This document shows, piece by piece, positions 1 through 6,453 of a stretch of DNA of 10,270 nt. How positions within the stretch are numbered: position 1 is the stretch's first letter; every line of letters begins with the position of its first letter. Location of the stretch: contig CBEVZC010000107.1 of the NCBI GenBank assembly GCA_965554225.1, positions 1-10,270 on the forward strand, written 5' to 3'. This DNA comes from BMS3ABIN04 sp965554225. GTDB lineage: Bacteria; Bacteroidota; Ignavibacteria; Ignavibacteriales; Melioribacteraceae. A program made the position numbers and the translations under genes. The notes under the pieces are model-generated. The model was not told the origin of the DNA. It did no database searches and was given only the letters and a program-made list of their open reading frames with translations.

Positions 1-108
1 AGTTAGGTAAATAGCTCTTTAAAGATTGTGAGACCGGGTATTAATTTACCGACAATGGAAATGGTTTATCATATTTTACATAAACCGGCATGACAACCTA
101 CAAAATTA
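1..108. other. Intergenic end of window, no gene seen
   Basis: All six frames are interrupted by stops and no convincing start codon is present. A weak 7-bp inverted repeat (6-12 with 44-50) with a 31-base loop is the only structure seen, and I give it no function. Any gene to the left of the trpB2 terminator lies outside the window. Confidence 0.6.
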
Positions 109-157
109 ACATAGCCTGCCGATATTCAACACATGACGAATATCGGACTGGCTATGT
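109..157 (-). terminator. Hairpin terminator after trpB2
   Basis: A long inverted repeat starts 10 bases past the trpB2 stop codon. The outer arms (109-116 with 150-157) give 8 bp. The inner arms (119-127 with 138-146) give 9 bp. Between them lies a small internal loop or bulge, and the apical loop is 10 bases. On the minus strand the stem is followed by a modest U-rich stretch (TTAATTTTG), which fits an intrinsic terminator reading in the trpB2 direction. The plus-strand side is followed by A residues, so a bidirectional role is less likely. Confidence 0.72.
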
Positions 158-167
158 AAAAATGTTA

Positions 168-1535
168 TTAACTATTCTCTATCACCGGTAAATCTGCAAA
201 GTATCTCATAATTACTTCTTCCGGTAGTTGATAATCTTCCAGTTTATTATTTATATAAGATTCGTAAGCTCCTAAATCTAAAAAGCCGTGACCTGATAAA
301 TTAAATAGAATTGTCTTTGCTTCTCCGGTTTCTTTGCATTTTTTTGCTTCTTCTACTACTGATTTTATAGCATGAGCGCTTTCGGGTGCAGGAAGTATTC
401 CTTCGGCAACAACAAAATCCCTTGCCGCATCAAAAACTTCCAACTGATGATAACTTTGCCCTTCAATAATATCCTCATTATACAAATGAGAAACTATTGG
501 TGACATTCCGTGATATCTCAATCCGCCTGCATGAATTTTCGGCGGAATGAAATTATGTCCCAGCGTAAACATTTTTAATAAAGGAGTAAACCCAGCCGTA
601 TCACCGAAATCGTATGTGAATTTCCCTTTAGTCAATGAAGGGCACGAAGCCGGTTCAACCGCAACTATTCGTAAATCTTTTTTATCACCTGCAAGCTTAT
701 CATGAATAAACGGGAAGGTTAATCCGGCAAAATTACTTCCGCCTCCTGAGCAGCCGATTAAAATATCGGGATATTCGTCTACTTTAGCCATTTGCTTCTT
801 CGCTTCCTCACCGATAATAGATTGATGAAGCATTACATGGTTCAGCACACTTCCGAGTGAATAATTTGTATCGTCATTATTCGCAGCTATTTCTATTGCT
901 TCACTAATTGCTATACCGAGTGATCCGGGGGAATTAGGATCTGCTTCCAATATTGCTCTTCCCGATTGTGTTACATCAGACGGACTTGCATGAACCGTAG
1001 CTCCGTGAAGCATCATCATCGTTTTCCTATATGGTTTCTGATTAAAACTTACCTTTACCATAAATACTTCCAGATCAAGACCGAAATGTTTTGCTGCAAT
1101 TGAAAGAGCAGTTCCCCACTGCCCCGCCCCTGTTTCCGTAACTAATTTTTTAATCCCCGCTTTCTTATTATAGTAAGCCTGCGCAATGGCAGTATTGGTT
1201 TTATGACTTCCGCCAGGATTAACACCTTCGTACTTAAAATAAATTTTTGCCGGTGTACCGAGAAGTTCCTCCAGACGATAAGCGCGAATTACAGGCGTCG
1301 GTCGGCTTAACGATAAAATCTCAAGAACCTCTGCGGGTATCTTAATATATCTTTCGGGACTCATTTCCTGCATAATTAATTCTTCGGGAAATATGGCAGC
1401 AAGATCGTTTGGCGAAATCGGTTCTTTTGTTGCAGGACTTAAAGGCATTGCTAAAGGTGTAGGTAAATCAGCTAAAATATTGTAATAATTTGTCGGCATT
1501 TCATTTGCAGATAAATAGATTTTGTTGTCTTTCAT
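168..1535 (-). CDS. trpB: TrpB2-type tryptophan synthase beta chain
   Basis: A PLP enzyme of the TrpB2 (TrpB-like) branch, expected to make L-tryptophan from indole and L-serine in the cytoplasm. At 455 residues it is longer than ordinary TrpB (about 400), as usual for TrpB2, with the extra N-terminal segment. Visible signatures are the PLP-binding lysine in NPGGSHKTN (K112), the ETGAGQWG block with catalytic-type E134, the phosphate-binding CSGGGSN loop at 262-268, the TrpB2-like EPASCPSLTKG segment near 294, and the C-terminal NLSGHG motif near 412. The ATG is supported by a good Shine-Dalgarno (AAAGGGAGT) about 6 bases upstream. No trpA or other trp gene is adjacent, so the alpha subunit, if any, is encoded elsewhere. 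Some TrpB2 proteins have been proposed to salvage indole or to deaminate serine. Here a Trp-codon attenuator lies directly upstream and strongly ties the gene to tryptophan supply. The protein contains only one Trp itself. Confidence 0.95.
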   Translation of the reverse strand: MKDNKIYLSANEMPTNYYNILADLPTPLAMPLSPATKEPISPNDLAAIFPEELIMQEMSPERYIKIPAEVLEILSLSRPTPVIRAYRLEELLGTPAKIYFKYEGVNPGGSHKTNTAIAQAYYNKKAGIKKLVTETGAGQWGTALSIAAKHFGLDLEVFMVKVSFNQKPYRKTMMMLHGATVHASPSDVTQSGRAILEADPNSPGSLGIAISEAIEIAANNDDTNYSLGSVLNHVMLHQSIIGEEAKKQMAKVDEYPDILIGCSGGGSNFAGLTFPFIHDKLAGDKKDLRIVAVEPASCPSLTKGKFTYDFGDTAGFTPLLKMFTLGHNFIPPKIHAGGLRYHGMSPIVSHLYNEDIIEGQSYHQLEVFDAARDFVVAEGILPAPESAHAIKSVVEEAKKCKETGEAKTILFNLSGHGFLDLGAYESYINNKLEDYQLPEEVIMRYFADLPVIENS

Positions 1536-1540
1536 TTGTT

Positions 1541-1549
1541 ACTCCCTTT
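1541..1549 (-). promoter_or_regulatory. Ribosome binding site of trpB2
   Basis: On the minus strand AAAGGGAGT lies about 6 bases before the ATG, a strong match to the anti-Shine-Dalgarno. It sits about 20 bases downstream of the second terminator U-run, outside all the hairpins. The leader therefore appears to act on transcription rather than by hiding the start site. Confidence 0.75.
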
Positions 1550-1567
1550 AATTAGTTAATAAAAAGC

Positions 1568-1595
1568 AAAAAAAAACCGTGATAAAATCACGGTT
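1568..1595 (-). terminator. trp attenuator terminator, segments 3:4
   Basis: A perfect 9-bp stem (AACCGTGAT with ATCACGGTT in RNA sense; 1587-1595 with 1575-1583) has a 3-base U loop. It is followed by a further seven U residues (1568-1574). This is a textbook intrinsic terminator placed between the leader peptide and trpB2, facing into trpB2. With no other role on view, it makes sense as the decision point of an attenuator. Confidence 0.88.
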
Positions 1596-1604
1596 CGTTT
1601 AAAC

Positions 1605-1645
1605 AAAAAAAACCGTGAATAGCATGTTCCAACTATCCACGGTTT
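1605..1645 (-). terminator. First leader hairpin, segments 1:2
   Basis: A 13-bp stem (1633-1645 with 1610-1622, including one G-U pair) has a 10-base loop and is followed by at least five further U residues. It corresponds to the 1:2 hairpin of classical trp leaders but, unlike the E. coli one, carries its own U-run and could terminate by itself. Its AACCGTG/CACGGTT arms are the same sequence as those of the second terminator, so the two hairpins can exchange strands. Confidence 0.82.
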
Positions 1646-1660
1646 ATATAAATTTAATTA

Positions 1661-1735
1661 TCAGCGGGATAGTGAAACATAGTTATTCCACCACCACCAA
1701 TTATTTAATTTCATATTTACTGTTCTTGTTTTCAT
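1661..1735 (-). CDS. trpL: trp leader peptide with four tandem Trp codons
   Basis: A 24-codon ORF ends in TGA, with a TAA immediately after it in frame. Codons 13-16 (1688-1699) are four consecutive TGG, giving the core NNWWWWNNY. Trp is normally about 1 percent of residues, and the 455-residue trpB2 downstream has a single one. Four in a row directly before a pair of terminators and a Trp-biosynthesis gene is therefore the hallmark of a leader peptide acting as a Trp-tRNA sensor. There are two possible starts: the ATG at 1735 and a second in-frame ATG at codon 8 (1714), which would give a 17-residue peptide close to the length of E. coli TrpL. Neither has a strong Shine-Dalgarno. The putative promoter box ends only 5 bases before the first ATG, so translation may be leaderless or begin at the second ATG. 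The peptide itself is presumably not functional. Confidence 0.88.
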   Translation of the reverse strand: MKTRTVNMKLNNWWWWNNYVSLSR

Positions 1736-1740
1736 TTCTA

Positions 1741-1774
1741 CAAACCTAACGTAAATAAAATATTTATGCAACAA
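1741..1774 (-). promoter_or_regulatory. Putative promoter of the trp leader
   Basis: On the minus strand TAGGTTTG (1741-1748) matches the Bacteroidota -7 element TAnnTTTG exactly. A TTG lies 20 bases upstream (1769-1771), with another TTG directly before it. This would start RNA at about 1733-1737, at or next to the first leader ATG. A more conventional AT-rich -10 in the same stretch cannot be excluded. The match is suggestive only, because AT-rich DNA offers many near matches. Confidence 0.4.
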
Positions 1775-1788
1775 AAAAATATATTTTG

Positions 1789-2268
1789 TCATTCTTCGGC
1801 TTTTACTTCAATTTTAACAATATCATAACCCTTCTTTGTTTCAAACGCAGCCAATAATATTCCAATTAATACAAGTAAAACGCCCAAAACAAAAAAGATT
1901 AAAGCTAAAGACTGCATATTCACATCTTTTGCCAGAAATTCAACTCCAATAAAAATAGAAGCAAGCACAAAAAAAGCTACTGCTATTGAATAGCTGATTA
2001 CAATATCTCTTACAAGTCGTACTCTGTATAACAGTTTCTGCATCTGCATCACTACGCTCTCTAATCTCACTTCTTCATCGTAAACAAGATCTTTAATACC
2101 GGACTTAGCAGCCAGTCCTCTTTTTTCCTGGTTAAGAAGTCTTATACGGTTTACAAGTAAAGAATACTTATTATTTATACCGAGCAGAAGTAAGCCGCAG
2201 GCTGATATCATCAAACCCGGCGCTAACATTGCTTGGATAATTTGAACTATAGAAATTGAATTTTGCAT
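1789..2268 (-). CDS. DUF2721 family three-helix membrane protein
   Basis: A small inner-membrane protein of 159 residues. The N-terminal AMLAPGLMISACGLLLLGINNKY-type segment, in which a transmembrane helix runs into a conserved NN and an RIRLLNQEKR stretch, is characteristic of DUF2721 (function unknown). Predicted membrane helices lie at about 12-32, 88-112 and 118-141. A charged region at 40-87, likely helical or coiled coil, separates helices 1 and 2. The ATG lies 3 bases after the RND pump stop codon, with no separate Shine-Dalgarno, which suggests translational coupling and co-expression with the efflux system. A role as an accessory factor of the pump is possible but unproven. It is the last gene of the operon, and no terminator is visible between its stop and the trp leader promoter. 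Confidence 0.8.
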   Translation of the reverse strand: MQNSISIVQIIQAMLAPGLMISACGLLLLGINNKYSLLVNRIRLLNQEKRGLAAKSGIKDLVYDEEVRLESVVMQMQKLLYRVRLVRDIVISYSIAVAFFVLASIFIGVEFLAKDVNMQSLALIFFVLGVLLVLIGILLAAFETKKGYDIVKIEVKAEE

Positions 2269-2271
2269 GAT

Positions 2272-5200
2272 TTATTTTATATTGTTTTTAATCCTTTTAC
2301 TTTTTCTGTCTTCAAACAAATAATAAAATGCAGGAATAACAAATAACGTTAATATTGTTGAAACGAGCAGACCACCGATACTAACAACACCAAGAGGTTG
2401 TCTCATTTCCACACCAGACGAACCAACGCCGATTGCCAAAGGCAGCATTCCCAAAATAATTGCAAGAGTTGACATTACAATCGGTTTTAGCTTAGTAGGA
2501 CAAGCTTCAATTAGCGCATCCCTAACTCCAACTCCGCGTTCACGTACAAGCTGGTTTGTATAATCAAGCATCAATATTGCATTATTCACAACTATACCAA
2601 TCAACATTATTATAGCCATTAGCGATGTTATAGCAAAAGAAATATTTGTATAGTATAACGAAGCTAAAACACCTATAATAGCAAGAGGAACCGTAAGTAA
2701 TATAAATATCGGCTGGACAAAACTTTCCAGGATTGCAGACAAAAGCAGGTAAGTGAGAAGCATAGCTAATATAAAAGCAAATCCCATATCTGCAACCATT
2801 TCCTTCATCATTTCTGCCGTTCCAGCCCATTTAATTTTATATCCGGGAGGGAATTTAACATCTTTCAACCGCTTTTCAATTTCACCCGTAACGTTTCCCA
2901 AAGGAACGCCCGGAGCCGGTGAACCCGTAAATTGTATTGCAACATATTTATCCCTGTGAAGAATTTTAGAATAGCTCTTTGTAAAATTTATATCCGCAAG
3001 TTGAGCTAATCTGTATACAACACCTCTTTTAGAGGGTATAGATATTCTGCCTATTTTTTCAGGTGAATCGACGGATGCATCGTTCATTGTAACGGTAATA
3101 TCGTATTCATCGCCTTTTTCCAAATATTTTGATGCAGTTATTCCTTCCAAAGCAGAGCGTGCGGTAAGTGCAATTTCCTGTGCGGTTATTCCTGTTTCCG
3201 CAAGCATTGTCCTTTTAGGAATAATTGTAATTTCCGGCTTCCCTTCGCGGGAACTTTGGTCGAGGTTTATCAATCCCGGAACATCATGAATTTTTGCAAG
3301 TATTTTATCTTTTAAACTATTCAGCTCTTCCAAATCCTGCCCTAATAAAAAGAACTGCATTGGAGTTCCACCTTTATTTGAGAAGGACTTAAAATCGACC
3401 GTTATTAATCTTGCGTTTGGAATGTCTGAAAAATCTCTTACGAAAGAAGATATATAATAGTTAAGTTTTCTTTCTCTCTCATTAGCCAGTACAAGATTCA
3501 CATCCATTCGGGCAAGGTTTGTACCCGTATTGACATCCGATATTTTACCAAGCTCGGTAATTATATTTGTTATTCCCGGATATCCTTTAATTTTGTCTTC
3601 CATCGATTTTAGAACAAGACCCGTTTCATGTAAGTTATATTCCTTTGGAAGCTCTACGGTTATCTGGATTTGTCCGTTATCGGACTGCGGAATCATATCG
3701 AAACCGATTTTAGGTCCATATACTATAACCGAAAGAATGAACAAAATGAACGACACTAGAATTATTACGACACTTACAAACTTATTTTTTAATGATTTTG
3801 ATAGTAACCGCCTATAAAATTCATCCCAAGAACGATAAAAAGTATCCATCTTTTGAGCTAATCTTCCCGTTCCACCGTCTTTCTTAATCATTAAAGATGC
3901 AAGCATCGGTGTTAATGTAAAAGAAAAAAGGAGTGAAAAAAGTGTAGAGAAAGCAGCCGCGAGAGCCAGCTCTTTCATGAACAACCCTACCATAGAAGAC
4001 ATATTAGCAATCGGTAAGAAAACCACAACGTTAGTTAATGTTGCCGCAATAACCGCAACTGCAACCTCGGTTGTTCCTTTCAGTGCAGCTTCTTTCGGGG
4101 TATTGCCCAAATTTTTATGCCGGAAGATATTTTCGATAACTACAACCGAGTTTGATACAAGCACACCCACGGAAACCGAAATACCCATAAGAGACATAAC
4201 GTTTAAGCTCATATCAAACCATTGAAACAGAAGGAATGTTGAGATAATTGATGCAGGCATCGAAAGAGCAACAATAATAGTTGAGCGAATATTAAAAAGG
4301 AAAACAAAAAGTATTATGGAAGTAAGAATAATTCCAAGAATAATATTACTCATTGTATCGTCAACAGAAGCACGCGTAAATGTAGAATTATCACTAACAA
4401 TTTTTAGATTTAGTCCTTCGGGTAAAGCTTTATTAATATCCGGCAGAGCAGCACGAACAGCATCGGAAACATCTACTTCGTTACCGTCAGTACTTTTAAT
4501 AACCGAAAGACGAACCGCGTTCGAGTCTGTAATACCTGTTTCCGCATCGAAAAATACGGCACGTTTACGAATTTCTTTCCCTCCGTCTTCCACCTTTGCA
4601 ATTTGATTTAATCTCTTATTTCCGAATGCCGTAGGAATTTGCAGATTTTTAATTTCATCGACATGTTGAAATTTACCCTTTACCCGGACGGAATATTCCT
4701 GGTTGGTTAAGTTGAATGTTCCACTCGGTAGATCGACATTCTGTGCTGCTAAAATACTTAACAGTTGCGGAAGAGAAATAAGATTTTTATATACTACTCT
4801 ATTATCAAATGCTACTCGAATTTCTCGTTCCTGACCACCTGTTATTTTCACATCTGCAACACCCTGAATTTGCGAAAATCTATCCTTCAAAGTTGTGGAA
4901 GCTAAATGATAGAGTGTTCTCGGATCCGCATCTCCGCTAAGGACGATATCCATAATTGGAAATGCATTAATATCTATTTTCTGAATAATAGGTTTTTTAG
5001 CGTCGGCAGGCAGTTCATTCAAAATCTGGTCAACTTTATCTTTTACCTCTTGATTTGCAACATCAACATTTTTTGAAAGCTTAAATTCTATTAAAGTTAT
5101 CGCTGCACCGTCCAGGTTATACGATTCAATTTTTTTTATTTGGCTAATTGTAGAAACCGCATCTTCGACTTTCTTTGTAATTAACGTTTCAGTCTCTTTG

Positions 5201-5367
5201 GGCCCGGCACCGGGATAAATAGTTGTAACCGTTACATAAGGTATTTCAACTTCCGGCATGTTATTAAGGTTCAGCTTATTAAAAGCCAGTCCGCCAAAAA
5301 TAATGAACACCAATAAAATTACAGTAGTAAGTACCGGACGGTTTACAGAAAGTTTTGCTAAGAACAT
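2272..5367 (-). CDS. RND-family efflux pump, AcrB-like permease
   Basis: The inner-membrane transporter of a tripartite efflux system. It would use an ion gradient to move substrates from the membrane or periplasm into the TolC channel. The length of 1031 residues is normal for the AcrB/MdtB (HAE1) type. It shows the duplicated plan: TM1 near 10-30 (RPVLTTVILLVFIIFGGLAF), a large periplasmic loop at about 35-335, TM2-6 at 338-495, TM7 at 530-550, a second loop at about 555-855, and TM8-12 at 862-1018. In TM4 the usual LVDD motif reads LVSNSVVVIEN (S405, N406), and in TM10 the usual Lys position is Asn (GIVVNNAILMLDY, N928), so the classical Asp-Asp-Lys proton relay is absent. The basic stretch TKLKPIVMS before TM11 is kept. 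A perfect Shine-Dalgarno (AGGAGGAATC) fills the 10-base gap after the adaptor gene. Substrate cannot be predicted from sequence. Confidence 0.95.
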   Translation of the reverse strand: MFLAKLSVNRPVLTTVILLVFIIFGGLAFNKLNLNNMPEVEIPYVTVTTIYPGAGPKETETLITKKVEDAVSTISQIKKIESYNLDGAAITLIEFKLSKNVDVANQEVKDKVDQILNELPADAKKPIIQKIDINAFPIMDIVLSGDADPRTLYHLASTTLKDRFSQIQGVADVKITGGQEREIRVAFDNRVVYKNLISLPQLLSILAAQNVDLPSGTFNLTNQEYSVRVKGKFQHVDEIKNLQIPTAFGNKRLNQIAKVEDGGKEIRKRAVFFDAETGITDSNAVRLSVIKSTDGNEVDVSDAVRAALPDINKALPEGLNLKIVSDNSTFTRASVDDTMSNIILGIILTSIILFVFLFNIRSTIIVALSMPASIISTFLLFQWFDMSLNVMSLMGISVSVGVLVSNSVVVIENIFRHKNLGNTPKEAALKGTTEVAVAVIAATLTNVVVFLPIANMSSMVGLFMKELALAAAFSTLFSLLFSFTLTPMLASLMIKKDGGTGRLAQKMDTFYRSWDEFYRRLLSKSLKNKFVSVVIILVSFILFILSVIVYGPKIGFDMIPQSDNGQIQITVELPKEYNLHETGLVLKSMEDKIKGYPGITNIITELGKISDVNTGTNLARMDVNLVLANERERKLNYYISSFVRDFSDIPNARLITVDFKSFSNKGGTPMQFFLLGQDLEELNSLKDKILAKIHDVPGLINLDQSSREGKPEITIIPKRTMLAETGITAQEIALTARSALEGITASKYLEKGDEYDITVTMNDASVDSPEKIGRISIPSKRGVVYRLAQLADINFTKSYSKILHRDKYVAIQFTGSPAPGVPLGNVTGEIEKRLKDVKFPPGYKIKWAGTAEMMKEMVADMGFAFILAMLLTYLLLSAILESFVQPIFILLTVPLAIIGVLASLYYTNISFAITSLMAIIMLIGIVVNNAILMLDYTNQLVRERGVGVRDALIEACPTKLKPIVMSTLAIILGMLPLAIGVGSSGVEMRQPLGVVSIGGLLVSTILTLFVIPAFYYLFEDRKSKRIKNNIK

Positions 5368-5377
5368 GATTCCTCCT

Positions 5378-6424
5378 CTACTTTACCACATTAATTTTTA
5401 TTCCGTCAGTTAATCTTGCATTGCCTTTTACAATCAAGGAGTCTCCGGCTTTTAATCCCGAGTTTACTTCGTAGTTAATGCCGCTTTCATTAGCAATTGT
5501 TACAAACTGTATCTTGGCTTTACCATCTTTGGCGATATAAACATACGGTTTGGAATTATTCATTTTAACTAAATTACGCGGAATAACAATTGCATTATCC
5601 TTTTTGAAGGTAAATATTTTTACATCTGCCGTTGTTCCTGCAAATATTTGATGTTTGCTATTGTCAAAAATAATATCCGCATAAAAAGCCTGTTTCATGG
5701 GGTCCACACTTAACGACAATTCCGAAACTTTCCCGGTGAATATTTTACCCTCAACCGTAGCCAATGCCGTCATTCCCTTTTTTATCTGCATTCTTTCCTT
5801 TTCTGAAAGCCAAATTCTAATTTTCATTTTACTAATATTAGCTATTGTAAATAAAGGAGATTTCTTTTTAACGTTATCGCCTTCATTAGCCAAAATTTGT
5901 GTAACTACTCCATTGTAAGGAGCGTCCAGATGTAGAGTCTGTTTTAGAGTTTCGTAATTTCTTTTATCAACAAAATACTTTGTTTCAACACCGTCGAACT
6001 GAGCCTGAGCAATTTCTCCTTTTTCAAGCAGTGCTTTCATCCTATTAAAATTCTTCTCTGAATTTACATAAGCTGCTTTTGCCTGTTGAATTTGGGATGC
6101 AGGCGCATCTTCGGGGAACATAATTATAACTTGATCTTTTTGTACTCTATCACCCGGTTTTACAAGAATTCTATCGACCCTTCCTCCTATCATTGCACCG
6201 ATAGTAGTTTCTTTTATTCCTTTGAATTTACCATAGAAGGAAAAATACTTTTCAAATTTTTGTGGAACAACTTTACGAACAACAACAGGAATTCCATTTT
6301 CTTTTTGAATCTGTTCCATGCTCTCGGATTTTTTCTCTCCGTTGCTTGAGCAGCTTATTAAAATTATTATAGCGAATAAGTTAAGAAGCACTATTTGCAG
6401 TAACTTAAACTTAGATGTTTTCAT
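5378..6424 (-). CDS. RND efflux periplasmic adaptor lipoprotein
   Basis: The membrane fusion protein (HlyD/AcrA type) that bridges the RND pump and the outer-membrane channel. It has a lipoprotein signal peptide: a positively charged N-terminus, a hydrophobic stretch at 8-24 and the lipobox LISC with C25 as the likely lipidated residue. It should therefore be anchored by lipid and face the periplasm. Domains in order are the first lipoyl half near 72-104 (GGRVDRILVKPGDRVQKDQ), a short alpha-hairpin at about 108-163, the second lipoyl half near 165-195 (APYNGVVTQILANEGDNV), a beta-barrel at about 197-275 and a membrane-proximal domain to the end. At 348 residues it is on the short side for the family. 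The gene sits between the TolC-like and pump genes, 29 bases after the first and 10 before the second. Confidence 0.93.
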   Translation of the reverse strand: MKTSKFKLLQIVLLNLFAIIILISCSSNGEKKSESMEQIQKENGIPVVVRKVVPQKFEKYFSFYGKFKGIKETTIGAMIGGRVDRILVKPGDRVQKDQVIIMFPEDAPASQIQQAKAAYVNSEKNFNRMKALLEKGEIAQAQFDGVETKYFVDKRNYETLKQTLHLDAPYNGVVTQILANEGDNVKKKSPLFTIANISKMKIRIWLSEKERMQIKKGMTALATVEGKIFTGKVSELSLSVDPMKQAFYADIIFDNSKHQIFAGTTADVKIFTFKKDNAIVIPRNLVKMNNSKPYVYIAKDGKAKIQFVTIANESGINYEVNSGLKAGDSLIVKGNARLTDGIKINVVK

Positions 6425-6453
6425 AATTTTCCCTTGTTTTATATTTAAATATT

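Larger units (their letters stand above)
1568..1681 (-). promoter_or_regulatory. Tryptophan-responsive transcription attenuator
   Basis: Five mutually exclusive segments can be read from the sequence, in RNA order. Segment 0 (1667-1681) is the last sense codons of the leader peptide. Segment 1 is 1633-1645, segment 2 is 1610-1622, segment 3 is 1587-1595 and segment 4 is 1575-1583. Pairs 1:2 and 3:4 are terminator hairpins. Segment 2 can instead pair with 3 over 8 perfect bases (1611-1618 with 1588-1595), which destroys both terminators. Segment 0 can pair with 1623-1638 over 15 bp with one bulge, which sequesters segment 1. Inferred logic: when Trp is short the ribosome stalls on the Trp codons, leaving 0:1 and 2:3 to form and trpB2 to be transcribed. 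When Trp is plentiful the ribosome reaches the stop codon and covers segment 0, so 1:2 and 3:4 form and transcription ends. The pairings are seen; the mechanism is inferred from known trp, his and leu attenuators. Confidence 0.88.

Noticed and set aside
6..50. 7-bp inverted repeat GGTAAAT/ATTTACC near the window start
   Set aside because: The arms are short, AT-rich and far apart, so this is expected by chance.
1560..1735. T-box riboswitch or TRAP-binding leader before trpB2
   Set aside because: No T-box consensus (TGGNACCGCG-like bulge) or long Stem I is present, and there is no regular run of GAG/UAG triplets for TRAP. The four TGG codons lie in a translatable frame, which fits a leader peptide better.
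2582..4606. Several plus- and minus-frame ORFs of 68-96 codons inside the RND gene
   Set aside because: They are out-of-frame shadows of a full-length, well-conserved pump gene with no independent start signals or recognisable domains.
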